A stretch of 11,542 bases of DNA from an uncultured Eggerthella sp. (GCA_900548955.1 URMQ01000045.1:1-11542); one strand, 5' to 3'; numbered from the stretch's first letter, positions 1-7,308 are shown. Program-made: numbers and translations. Notes: generated by a model not told the origin, from the sequence alone.

Positions 1-53
1 CAGATAGCTGGGGCACTTCTACGATGCATGTTATCCGTCATTAAGAAGACGAT

Positions 54-530
54 TTATTTAACAACCAATACAGGAATATCGACCGAGCGCAAAATACCAT
101 AACTTACTGAGCCAATAGCGCCGCGGATAGCACCTAAACCACGTGATCCCATAACAATAAGGTCACAGTTGTAATGCTTTGCAGCATCAATAATGGTTTC
201 TATGGTGTAAATACCAAAAACAACCTCTGCGGTAAGCTCGCCTTCAAAGCCTTCAACGATAGAAACAATTTCGTCTTGAAGTTTCTTATCGCTTGCTTCG
301 TTACGCTCTTCAACTACATGAGCAAAATCTTCTTGTGAAGCCAAGGAAACACCCATGCCAAAGCCTGTTTGGTTAATGCTGCTGTAAACCAAGTCTTGTG
401 GGGGAGCTGCAACCTCTACTACATGGATTGCTACTCCTTCAACACCTTCCGAGAGACCAATAGCTTCTTTCAGGGCGTTTTTTGCATGTTCAGAATTATC
501 GTATGGTACGAGGATGTTTTTATAGCTCAT
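54..530 (-). CDS. Universal stress protein (UspA family), single domain
   Basis: A 158-residue single-domain Usp, the usual length for the family. These are small cytoplasmic nucleotide-binding proteins that usually dimerise and are induced by stress or growth arrest; the exact role here is unknown. The N-terminus has the ILVPYDNSEHA strand with the nucleotide-contacting Asp at residue 11. The C-terminal loop is MGSRGLGAIRGAIGSVSYG (residues 127-145), matching the ATP-binding signature G-x2-G-x9-G-S except that only 8 residues separate the second and third Gly. The C-terminal strand IPVLVVK is typical. The start is supported by a G-rich ribosome binding site (GAGGGGGG on the minus strand) about 8 bases before ATG. 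It lies downstream of, and on the same strand as, the carbonic anhydrase-like gene, but a 237-bp spacer with its own -10 box suggests separate transcription. ATP binding is inferred from the motif. Confidence 0.93.
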   Translation of the reverse strand: MSYKNILVPYDNSEHAKNALKEAIGLSEGVEGVAIHVVEVAAPPQDLVYSSINQTGFGMGVSLASQEDFAHVVEERNEASDKKLQDEIVSIVEGFEGELTAEVVFGIYTIETIIDAAKHYNCDLIVMGSRGLGAIRGAIGSVSYGILRSVDIPVLVVK

Positions 531-566
531 TGTGAATCCCCCCTCAGATTCTCTATCTTGGTTTCA

Positions 567-572
567 ATTATA
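567..572 (-). promoter_or_regulatory. Candidate -10 box for the universal stress gene
   Basis: On the minus strand this is a perfect TATAAT, 36 bases before the usp start codon. The upstream -35 is weak: TTTACC lies 15 bases away and AATTTA 17 bases away. The call rests on the -10 and its position; the leader would be about 30 nt. Confidence 0.45.
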
Positions 573-641
573 CTCGTCTCTTGTGCAGGTAAATTTGCTA
601 ACTTGGTATTTTATTGATCCCAATACAGCACTAACACAGCA

Positions 642-746
642 CCTAATCCCGATGCAATGCCTAATCTTGATGTGGTGCTTAATCCCGACATCTAATCCTG
701 ATGCGATACTTAGCCTCGGCTCGACACCTAACTCTGATGCGATACT
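642..746. repeat. Degenerate tandem repeat array, about 18-bp unit
   Basis: The spacer between the two minus-strand genes is built from drifted copies of a unit like CCTAATCCCGATGCAATG. By eye the units start at 642, 660, 678 (shortened), 692, 711 (very diverged) and 727. The clearest proof is a 13-bp exact direct repeat, CTGATGCGATACT, at 698-710 and 734-746, offset by 36 bp (two periods). The CTAAT/TTAAT core recurs at each unit start. Because 18 is a multiple of three, the + strand stays open across the spacer, but there is no ribosome binding site. Function unknown; it may be a slippage-derived sequence or a binding-site array. Confidence 0.6.
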
Positions 747-767
747 GGAATGGTGTAAGCAGTCTGT

Positions 768-1391
768 TTAAAGTGCTCCAATTTTGCGAAGCAGTTCATC
801 GTTGGGATGAAATATGAGCCCTTCGGCGTGCATGCGAGCCGCTTCAGTTAAATTGCCCTCGGATAAACTTTCAATAATATTTACTACCTCTTCTTGACTT
901 ACCTCACGTTTGATTTTTCCGGGAACACCAACAACCATATGGTAGTCAGGAACAACCATGCCTTCAGTTACCACACATCCTGCACCAACGATGCAGTTAT
1001 TGCCAATTTTTGCACCATTAAGCACAACAGCGTTCATGCCGATCAAGGAGTTGTCACCAATTTCGCACGCATGCACAACACATCCATGTCCGAGTGTGGT
1101 ATGTTCACCGATGATAATAGGCTGACCGTCAGATTCGTGCAGAACACAATTTTCTTGAATGTTGGTTTCTGCGCCAATTTCGATATAGTCACAATCACCG
1201 CGTAGGCATGCGCCATGCATTACCACTGCGTGATATCCGATGCGAACATCACCGACAATCCAGCAGGTATCTGAAATATATGCGTCAGGATGGATTTTGG
1301 CGTTTCCGCGATACTTAATAGTCGGAGCAGTTGCTTCAATATGCTCACGGTATCCCTCTGGAATGATATAAGTTGATTTTCGTTCAAACAT
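768..1391 (-). CDS. Gamma-class carbonic anhydrase family protein (left-handed beta-helix, YrdA/PaaY-like)
   Basis: A 207-residue hexapeptide-repeat protein predicted to form a trimeric left-handed beta-helix with a metal at the subunit interface. Repeats such as IGDNSLIGMNAVVLNGAKIG run over roughly residues 30-150, followed by a C-terminal helix (about 165-207). Counting from the chosen start, the residues matching the Cam-type site are R64, D66, Q79 and three His ligands, H85, H102 and H107. The His spacing is short because the acidic loop of archaeal Cam is absent, as in YrdA-like proteins, many of which have no proven carbonic anhydrase activity. The start is the third possible one: ATG at 1391 follows AAGGGG by 5 bases, whereas the longer forms (TTG at 1421, ATG at 1412) have no good ribosome binding site. 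It is divergent from the his operon. Fold and metal site are well supported; the reaction (CO2 hydration) is inferred. Confidence 0.92.
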   Translation of the reverse strand: MFERKSTYIIPEGYREHIEATAPTIKYRGNAKIHPDAYISDTCWIVGDVRIGYHAVVMHGACLRGDCDYIEIGAETNIQENCVLHESDGQPIIIGEHTTLGHGCVVHACEIGDNSLIGMNAVVLNGAKIGNNCIVGAGCVVTEGMVVPDYHMVVGVPGKIKREVSQEEVVNIIESLSEGNLTEAARMHAEGLIFHPNDELLRKIGAL

Positions 1392-1655
1392 ACGATCCCC
1401 TTCATAGGGCATAAAGCCCAATGGTATTGATAGCTAGTCTAATAATACTTTAATCGCGAATTTTGAAACGAATACAGATCAGATGTCACAATTTTGTAGA
1501 GCAGAGTAGCGCTAGGGGTATTCTAGGAATTCGTTGGATGATTTGGCCTGCTGTCTGCATAAAGAAGCAGAAAGCTTGCATTGACATGCGAAAGCAATGT
1601 GAAGGCTTTGTCCAGTAACAAAAATGTAACGTACTTTATCACTCTACTGTGCTAA

Positions 1656-1704
1656 AGTATCGATACTCGCTAAGCGGTACTCGTTAGATAATTGATACTT
1701 GTTA
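1656..1704. promoter_or_regulatory. Candidate operator: palindrome plus three direct repeats before the his operon
   Basis: AGTATCGATACT (1656-1667) is a perfect 12-bp palindrome. It leads into three direct copies of TACTYGYTA at 1664-1672, 1678-1686 and 1696-1704, with offsets of 14 and 18 bp. The cluster ends 24 bp before the hisZG start and surrounds the GATAAT box, so a bound protein would cover the likely transcription start. No known regulator consensus is recognised; repression of the his genes is an inference from position. Confidence 0.4.
1687..1692 (+). promoter_or_regulatory. Candidate -10 box of the his operon
   Basis: GATAAT matches the TATAAT consensus at 5 of 6 bases and would give a leader of about 30 nt before the GAGGAG ribosome binding site at 1712-1717. 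No good -35 lies 16-18 bp upstream, so this promoter may need an activator or may be wrong. The alternative TAAAGT at 1653-1658, preceded by TG (extended -10 type), is about equally plausible. Confidence 0.3.
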
Positions 1705-1728
1705 TGAAGATGAGGAGAAAGAAGACCC

Positions 1729-3537
1729 ATGAACTACGTTACTCCCGTTGGTTTCCGCGACGTGGTTAGCGAAGAGGCTCTGGTACGCGAAAATCTTATT
1801 TCACGCGTACGCTCTTGTTTTGCGGCACGGGGCTACCTGCCCGTTGAAACTCCGACACTTGAAGTTCTTGATGTGATGGAGGCAGGCGGTCACGTTCCGG
1901 AGGCTCCTTTCAAGTTCTTTGATTCTCATGGTGATCTTTTGGCGATGCGCCCCGACGTCACAATGCAAATTGCACGTATGTGTGCAGCCCGCAGTGATGC
2001 TATGGGCGGTATAACTAAGCCGTTGCGTCTCCGCTATACTCAGCGCGTTTTTCGAGAAAAAACGGTTGAAGCGGCTGCACGCGAATTAACGCAGTGTGGC
2101 GCTGAATGCTTAGGCGTTTCTAGTGTTGAGGCAGACATTGAGCTTGTTAGCATGCTTGCGACCACGCTTGAAGAATGTGGACTCACTCGTTTTACTATTG
2201 CGCTTGGTTCTGCTGGTGTGTTGCGCGACCTGCTGAAGGTGAGTGGCGCTAGTGAGCAGTGGCAAGCGGCGGTGTTGCAGGCGTACCACACGTCAAATTT
2301 TGTGTATTTGAGTGAACTGGTTTCTGCCGCCGAAAAGGTGGATTCTAAAAACTTTAAGCTAGCAGATCCTGCACTTAGCAATCCTGGATCGGTTGACCTT
2401 CAGGTTGCGCGTGCAATTTTTGAGCTGTCGCGTTTGCGCGGCGGAAAGCAAGCTCTTGAAGATGTTCGTGCTCTGCTTAAGCCTTTTGGTTGCGAATCGG
2501 GAATTGCTGAGCTTGAAACAGTTTTTGAGGCTCTTGTCGAGAGAGGACTTGGTGAAAAAATCCTTATCGATTTCTCTGTAATGAGCTCTTTTGATTACTA
2601 CACGGGCCTGGTGTTTGAGGCATATGCACCTGGGCTTGGTTCGCCTCTTGGTGGCGGCGGCCGATACGATAATCTTTTGGCTGCTTATGGTGCAGAAAAA
2701 GTTCCTGCAGCTGGTTTTGCATTTTATTTGGAACAAGTGATGGCGGCTCGTCAAGCTGCTGCTCAGTTTGCGCTTCGCGAAGCTGAAGATAAGGCGGCTC
2801 AAGCAGATCGGGCGTGTGCTGATAACATGCTTACTGGCGAATCGCTCGGCGAAGAAAAGGTGATTAACGAAGCGCTTGCCAGCGAAAAAGCTTCAGCTCG
2901 ACCCCTTCGCATAGCGGTTCCAAAAGGATCACTTAAAGAGGGCTCTGTTGAAGTTCTTAAAAATGCTGGTCTCGACGTTGATGGATTGCTCGATTCAGGG
3001 CGCACCTTAATGCTTTGCAACGGGGATGTGGAATATATTATTGTTCGCCCAACCGATGCTCCTGTTTTCGTATCTTTGGGTGCTGCCGATTGTGGTATTT
3101 GTGGGGAAGACTCTCTACTTGAAGCAATGCCTGATGTGGTTGAACTGGTTGATCTCAAGTTCGGAGGATGCCGTTTTGTGGTAGCAGAATCCAAGGGTAC
3201 TACTGCGGCGGTTGAAGAGCGCTATCGTAAACTGGGCTCTATTCGCGTAGCAACAAAATATCCTAATATTACGCGTTCATACTACGACAAGATTGGCATG
3301 CCGGTAGAAATTGTGAAGTTGCACGGTAATATTGAGCTTGCTCCAATCACCGGAATGGCAGAACGGATAGTGGATATTACTGCTACAGGAACTACCTTAA
3401 GGGAAAATAACTTGGTAGTAGTCGATGACGTACTTGCTTCTACGGCACGCTTTTTCGCGAACCCGTCATCGTTTAGAACAAATCCTCGTGTTGGTGAACT
3501 TGCTAATACGTTATATGCGCAAGCAAAGGAGAACTAG
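1729..3537 (+). CDS. hisZG: HisZ-HisG fusion: ATP phosphoribosyltransferase, regulatory plus catalytic subunit
   Basis: One uninterrupted 602-residue frame joins two normally separate proteins. Residues 1 to about 340 are HisZ, a class II HisRS-like domain without aminoacylation function: motif 2 region RPDVTMQIAR...RYTQRVFRE (74-110), the FDYYTG strand (288-293) and the motif 3-like GGGGRYDNL (308-316). Residues about 341-391 are a charged, Ala-rich linker. Residues 392-602 are short-form HisG (EC 2.4.2.17), which lacks its own C-terminal regulatory domain: start RIAVPKGSL, a GGCRFVVAE strand (479-487), and the PRPP loop DITATGTTL (549-557). It condenses ATP and PRPP, the first and normally histidine-inhibited step. 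Separate HisZ and HisG form a hetero-octamer; fusion would fix a 1:1 ratio. ATG at 1729 follows GAGGAG (1712-1717). First gene of the operon, 3 bp before hisD. Confidence 0.94.
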   Translation: MNYVTPVGFRDVVSEEALVRENLISRVRSCFAARGYLPVETPTLEVLDVMEAGGHVPEAPFKFFDSHGDLLAMRPDVTMQIARMCAARSDAMGGITKPLRLRYTQRVFREKTVEAAARELTQCGAECLGVSSVEADIELVSMLATTLEECGLTRFTIALGSAGVLRDLLKVSGASEQWQAAVLQAYHTSNFVYLSELVSAAEKVDSKNFKLADPALSNPGSVDLQVARAIFELSRLRGGKQALEDVRALLKPFGCESGIAELETVFEALVERGLGEKILIDFSVMSSFDYYTGLVFEAYAPGLGSPLGGGGRYDNLLAAYGAEKVPAAGFAFYLEQVMAARQAAAQFALREAEDKAAQADRACADNMLTGESLGEEKVINEALASEKASARPLRIAVPKGSLKEGSVEVLKNAGLDVDGLLDSGRTLMLCNGDVEYIIVRPTDAPVFVSLGAADCGICGEDSLLEAMPDVVELVDLKFGGCRFVVAESKGTTAAVEERYRKLGSIRVATKYPNITRSYYDKIGMPVEIVKLHGNIELAPITGMAERIVDITATGTTLRENNLVVVDDVLASTARFFANPSSFRTNPRVGELANTLYAQAKEN

Positions 3538-3540
3538 TCC

Positions 3541-4893
3541 ATGAGAAGAATCAAATTAGGCGCTGGTCAGGTATTCGAAGAAAAGATGCTTAACCGCACG
3601 GGCGCTTTTAATGCTGAGGCGCTTATTGCGGCAACTAATATTGTCGAAGATGTACGAAATCGTGGCGATGAAGCACTGCGAGAATATACGAAAAAGTTCG
3701 ACGGGGTAGACCTAGACGTTTTTCGTGTTCCTCAAGCAGCAATCGATGAAGCACTTACGCGCGTTGATCCTAAAGTGGCCGCTGCAATTAATCAGGCTGC
3801 AGCGCAAATTCGCGATTTCCACGAGCGTCAAAAACAGCAGGGTTGGTTTACGCTGCGTGAAGATGGTGCTCTGGTAGGGGCCAAGGTTCAGCCGCTTGAT
3901 TCGGTAGGTATTTATGTGCCTGGTGGACGAGCGCTATATCCTTCTTCGGTGCTGATGAATGCCATTCCTGCATCCGTTGCAGGTGTTCGTCGCATTGTAT
4001 GCGTAACGCCTCCTACGAAAGATGGCTCTCTTGATCCTGCAATTTTAGAGGCTTGCCGCGTTTCGGGAGTTACCGAAATTTATTCTGTTGGTGGAGCGCA
4101 GGCGGTAGCGGCGCTTGCGTATGGTACTGAATCTATCAAGAAGGTAGACAAAATCACTGGTCCTGGAAATGCTTTTGTTGCGGCTGCTAAAAAAGTTGTT
4201 TCTGGTGACGTAGGAATCGATATGATTGCTGGTCCTTCAGAGGTGTGCGTCGTTGCTGATGAAACCGCTCTTCCTGAACTGGTTGCCATTGACCTTATGG
4301 CTCAAGCAGAGCACGATCCGCTGGCAAGCTGCTATCTGGTTACGTTTTCTGAAGAATATGCCGATCAGGTTGAAGCCGCTATCGAGCTACACATGCAGGG
4401 TTCAACGCGTGCTGAAATTACCACGGCATCACTTACTGATAAGGGTCTTGTTATCATCTGTCCTGACATGAATACCGCACTTGAAGTAGTAAATGTGATC
4501 GCTCCTGAACATTTAGAGCTTCACCTTCCCGATGCTATGGAGCTTCTTGGTGCTATTCGTCATGCAGGCGCAATTTTCTGTGGTGAATGGACTCCTGAAG
4601 CTGCGGGCGACTATGTAGCAGGCCCTAACCATACCTTACCAACGGGTGGCACCGCTCGTTTCTCGAGCCCGCTTTCAGTAGATGAATTCATTAAGAAATC
4701 AAGCGTGTTGCAGTATTCGCCTGCCGCTTTGATGCGAGATTCTCAGGCAATTATTGCCTTGGCAGATCATGAGGGCTTATGGTCGCACGCTCAAAGTGTT
4801 CGTCTGCGTTGTAAATTGGTTGAACAAGCTTTTGAGCAAGTTTCTGCTGAGCAAGCAGAGGCAGGACAAAAGGCTGCTGTGGAGGAAAAGTAA
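3541..4893 (+). CDS. hisD: Histidinol dehydrogenase
   Basis: This enzyme (EC 1.1.1.23) oxidises L-histidinol to L-histidine in two NAD-dependent steps, the last of the pathway; it is a cytoplasmic zinc homodimer. The 450-residue protein spans the whole family. Landmarks are the PGGRALYPSSVLMNAIPA segment (127-144), the TGPGNAFVAAAKK nucleotide-binding stretch (206-218) and AGPSEV (230-235). All expected site residues are present: zinc ligands Q255, H258, D357 and H416, and the catalytic pair E323-H324 in APEHLEL. The C-terminus beyond residue 430 is an Ala/Glu-rich tail (QVSAEQAEAGQKAAVEEK) that looks dispensable; its last codons contain GGAGG, the ribosome binding site of hisC. It starts 3 bp after hisZG, whose final AAGGAG codons serve as its ribosome binding site. 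Confidence 0.98.
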   Translation: MRRIKLGAGQVFEEKMLNRTGAFNAEALIAATNIVEDVRNRGDEALREYTKKFDGVDLDVFRVPQAAIDEALTRVDPKVAAAINQAAAQIRDFHERQKQQGWFTLREDGALVGAKVQPLDSVGIYVPGGRALYPSSVLMNAIPASVAGVRRIVCVTPPTKDGSLDPAILEACRVSGVTEIYSVGGAQAVAALAYGTESIKKVDKITGPGNAFVAAAKKVVSGDVGIDMIAGPSEVCVVADETALPELVAIDLMAQAEHDPLASCYLVTFSEEYADQVEAAIELHMQGSTRAEITTASLTDKGLVIICPDMNTALEVVNVIAPEHLELHLPDAMELLGAIRHAGAIFCGEWTPEAAGDYVAGPNHTLPTGGTARFSSPLSVDEFIKKSSVLQYSPAALMRDSQAIIALADHEGLWSHAQSVRLRCKLVEQAFEQVSAEQAEAGQKAAVEEK

Positions 4894-4895
4894 TA

Positions 4896-5960
4896 ATGAA
4901 AACCGTGCGTTCATCTCAGCCTGCGCTGGATGGGTTGATTCCTTACGATCCGAAATATCTTCCAGCAAAACAGCTGATGTCTGCAAATGAAAACCCTAAT
5001 AATGTTCCCGAAGAGGTGCAGCTAGAAATTAGGAAAGCTCTCAAGAACTTTTCCTTTAATCGCTATCCTGACCCTTTGGCAAACGAATTGCGCGATCTGA
5101 TCGCAGATGCTAATGGTCTTTCTCGCAATAATGTTCTTTTGGGTAATGGCGGCGATGAGTTGCTGTTCAATTTTGCTCTTGCTTGGGGCGGTCCTGGTCG
5201 AACCTTTTTAAATCTGCCTCCTACGTTTTCGGTATATGAAGCTAATGCTCGCTTGGTGGGTACAAAGGTTGTTAATATCCCGCGCAAAGACAACTTTGAA
5301 ATTGATGAAGAAGCGGTTTTGACGCGTGTGAAAAAGGGCGATATCGACTTTATTATGATTACCAGCCCTAACAATCCTACGGGCAAATTGGCTCGAGGAT
5401 CGTTTGTTCGCGAGTTGCTCAATACAACGGATGCACTCGTTATGGTAGATGAAGCGTATTTTGAATTTTCTCGTAGCACCATGCGTCCACTTTTGGAAGA
5501 ACACAAAAATTTAGTCATCTTACGTACGTTTTCTAAGGCATTTAGCTTGGCGGGAGTTCGTTTGGGCTATCTCTTAGCAAACGAATCTGTTATTCGCGAA
5601 TTCATAAAGGTTCGTCAGCCCTATTCAGTGGATGCGCTTTCTCAAGCAATAGGATGTGCAGTATTTCGTAATCGAGCACAGTTTGAACCAGGAATCAATC
5701 AGATTATCGAACAGCGTGGCGTGCTCATTGAAAAGATGCGCGCAATACCAGGCATTGAGGTATTCGATTCTGATTCTAACTACATCCTCATTCGTTTAGC
5801 TAATGCTGCCCAGGTATGGCAACAGCTCTACGAACGCGGCATTCTTGTGCGAGATTTTTCTAAGTCGCCTTTGCTTGAAAATTGCTTGCGTATTTCGGTA
5901 GGCTTACCTGAGGAAAATGAAGCATTGCTAACGGCGCTAGAAGAATTAGTCTCAGCGTAA
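4896..5960 (+). CDS. hisC: Histidinol-phosphate aminotransferase
   Basis: A PLP-dependent fold type I transaminase (EC 2.6.1.9) that converts imidazole acetol phosphate and glutamate to L-histidinol phosphate and 2-oxoglutarate. The 354 residues match the family length. Visible features are GNGGDELL (84-90 region, cofactor phosphate binding), SPNNPTG (157-163, with N160), VDEAYFEF (184-191, with D185 facing the pyridine nitrogen), TFSKAFSLAGVRLGY (211-225) with the PLP Schiff-base lysine K214, and R332 near the C-terminus for substrate carboxylate or phosphate. The start codon lies 2 bp after the hisD stop; GGAGG at 4881-4885, inside hisD, gives good spacing and implies translational coupling. 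A broader aromatic aminotransferase activity is possible in this family, but the operon position makes HisC the clear call. Confidence 0.97.
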   Translation: MKTVRSSQPALDGLIPYDPKYLPAKQLMSANENPNNVPEEVQLEIRKALKNFSFNRYPDPLANELRDLIADANGLSRNNVLLGNGGDELLFNFALAWGGPGRTFLNLPPTFSVYEANARLVGTKVVNIPRKDNFEIDEEAVLTRVKKGDIDFIMITSPNNPTGKLARGSFVRELLNTTDALVMVDEAYFEFSRSTMRPLLEEHKNLVILRTFSKAFSLAGVRLGYLLANESVIREFIKVRQPYSVDALSQAIGCAVFRNRAQFEPGINQIIEQRGVLIEKMRAIPGIEVFDSDSNYILIRLANAAQVWQQLYERGILVRDFSKSPLLENCLRISVGLPEENEALLTALEELVSA

Positions 5961-5992
5961 ATAAGCCTTAAGCATAGAAGGAGTTAAGAGAT

Positions 5993-6601
5993 ATGGCGAA
6001 AACGACCGAGTTTTCTCGCGTAGCGCAGGTTACGCGTACTACGAAGGAAACTGACATTTCTCTTTCGCTTGCCATAGATGGTACGGGAGTAACTAACATT
6101 GATACAGGCGTGCCGTTCTTTGATCACATGCTCAATGCATTTGGTAGGCATGGCCTTTTTGACCTTGACGTTCAGGCAAAGGGCGATATCGAGGTAGATG
6201 CTCACCACACCGTAGAAGACGTGGGTATTGTCCTTGGTAAGGCGTTTGCTCAGGCTATGGGCGAAAAGCGTGGTATTACGCGCTTCGGATCACAACTGCT
6301 TCCTATGGACGAAGCACTCGTTTTGGCTGCTGTTGATATTTCTGGTCGTGGGCAACTTCACTGGGATGTTGATGTGCCGCTTTGCTTGCTGGGTTCATTC
6401 GATTCTTCCCTTGCAAAAGAGTTCTTTATTGCTTTTGCCACCAATGCGAACGTAACCCTTCATGTACGAATGCTTTCAGGTGAAAATGTTCATCATGTTA
6501 TTGAAGCTTGTTTTAAAGCGGTTGGTCGCGCAATGCGTTATGCGCTAGAACTTGATTCTCGCTGCTTAGATGAACTTCCCTCCACAAAAGGGGCACTGTA
6601 A
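5993..6601 (+). CDS. hisB: Imidazoleglycerol-phosphate dehydratase (monofunctional)
   Basis: This enzyme (EC 4.2.1.19) dehydrates imidazole glycerol phosphate to imidazole acetol phosphate and forms a Mn-containing 24-mer in studied species. The 202-residue protein is the dehydratase domain only; the N-terminal histidinol phosphatase of the enterobacterial fusion is absent. The family signatures are clear: GVPFFDHML (39-47), DAHHTVEDVGI (69-79, metal-binding His and Glu), DEALV (106-110), HHVIEACFKAVGRAMR (167-182) and the terminal PSTKG. It starts 32 bp after hisC with AAGGAG at 5978-5983. Its TAA stop shares one base with the hisH ATG. Confidence 0.98.
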   Translation: MAKTTEFSRVAQVTRTTKETDISLSLAIDGTGVTNIDTGVPFFDHMLNAFGRHGLFDLDVQAKGDIEVDAHHTVEDVGIVLGKAFAQAMGEKRGITRFGSQLLPMDEALVLAAVDISGRGQLHWDVDVPLCLLGSFDSSLAKEFFIAFATNANVTLHVRMLSGENVHHVIEACFKAVGRAMRYALELDSRCLDELPSTKGAL

Positions 6602-7308
6602 TGATTGCGGTAGTGGATTATTGCAAGGGAAATTTAAGAAGCGTTGAGCGTGGCCTTATCAATGCAGGAGCCGATGCGCGAATTACCGACGATCCTGCTG
6701 TCATAGCTGAAGCAGATGCCATTGTTCTTCCTGGGGTTGGTGCGTTTGCGGATGCCTCAACAACAATGCTTCAAACAGGCCAGATGCAGGCAATTCGTAA
6801 CGGCATTGCAGCGGGTAAGCCGTTTTTGGGAATTTGCTTAGGCGAACATCTCTTGTTTGCGGAAGGTACTGAAGGGGCCGTGAGCGCCCATGTTGGTACC
6901 GTGGATTCTAATTCTTCAGATAGCGCCGATGAGACTAGTGCCACCTGCGAAGGATTGGCGGTGCTTCCTGGTACAGTAGATCGCATTCCTGAATACGACG
7001 AGCAAGGTAGGCGCTTTAAGGTTCCTCATGTGGGATGGAATTCTGTTGAGTTCGATCCTGATACTACCTGTCCTTTATTACGAGGTATTCAGTCAGGGGA
7101 ATATTTCTACTTTACTCACAGCTATATTGCTCCGCAAACACCAGCATGCGTTGCTACCACAACGCATTCGATAACGTTTCCTTGTGTAGTGCAAAAAGGA
7201 GATACGGTATTTGGGGTGCAGTTCCATCCCGAAAAGTCTTCCGATGTAGGGGCTAAAGTAATGGAGAATTTTGTTCGTCTTGTTGATAAGAATCAAGCGG
7301 CTTTGTAG
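6601..7308 (+). CDS. hisH: Imidazole glycerol phosphate synthase, glutaminase subunit
   Basis: The class I glutamine amidotransferase half of IGP synthase (EC 4.3.2.10), which makes ammonia from glutamine and channels it through HisF. The triad is present: C79 in GICLGEH and H209/E211 in QFHPEKS. PHVGWNSV (142-149) and YFYFTHSY (168-175) are typical. Two oddities stand out. The nucleophile motif normally reads GICLGMQ, and here the last two residues are Glu-His. The protein is 235 residues rather than roughly 200-210 because of a Ser/Asp-rich insertion at about 97-117 (VGTVDSNSSDSADETSATCE). Translation is coupled to hisB through a TAATG overlap; the ribosome binding site is weak (GGGG). An unusual 125-bp gap follows before hisA. 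Confidence 0.96.
   Translation: MIAVVDYCKGNLRSVERGLINAGADARITDDPAVIAEADAIVLPGVGAFADASTTMLQTGQMQAIRNGIAAGKPFLGICLGEHLLFAEGTEGAVSAHVGTVDSNSSDSADETSATCEGLAVLPGTVDRIPEYDEQGRRFKVPHVGWNSVEFDPDTTCPLLRGIQSGEYFYFTHSYIAPQTPACVATTTHSITFPCVVQKGDTVFGVQFHPEKSSDVGAKVMENFVRLVDKNQAAL

Larger units (their letters stand above)
1392..1728. other. Divergent intergenic region between the carbonic anhydrase-like gene and hisZG
   Basis: This 337-bp region has no credible gene. It must hold promoters for both directions. For the minus strand, TATTAT (1442-1447) is a weak -10 candidate before the carbonic anhydrase-like gene. For the his direction the relevant elements crowd into 1650-1717: a palindrome, three direct repeats, a GATAAT box and the ribosome binding site. 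I found no T-box antiterminator, no his-rich leader peptide and no intrinsic terminator, so attenuation is not supported. A TTGACA at 1581-1586 lacks a matching -10. The stretch 1460-1620 shows nothing I can name. Confidence 0.6.

Noticed and set aside
611..691. Possible 26-residue hydrophobic peptide on the minus strand starting at 691.
   Set aside because: It lies inside the repeat array, has only a weak AGGA before the ATG, and no supporting features; likely chance.
532..771. Open frame of 79 codons on the + strand across the spacer between the two minus-strand genes.
   Set aside because: GTG start without a ribosome binding site, low-complexity translation that follows the 18-bp repeats, no recognisable family. 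The frame stays open because the repeat period is a multiple of three.
1392..1421. Longer start of the carbonic anhydrase-like gene (TTG at 1421 or ATG at 1412).
   Set aside because: No ribosome binding site for either, while ATG at 1391 has AAGGGG at good spacing and the conserved region begins after it.
1581..1586. Perfect TTGACA as a his operon -35 box.
   Set aside because: No acceptable -10 lies 15-19 bp downstream, and it is over 140 bp from the start codon.
1392..1728. T-box riboswitch or histidine attenuator in the his leader.
   Set aside because: No T-box core sequence, no run of His codons in a leader peptide, no terminator hairpin with T-run.
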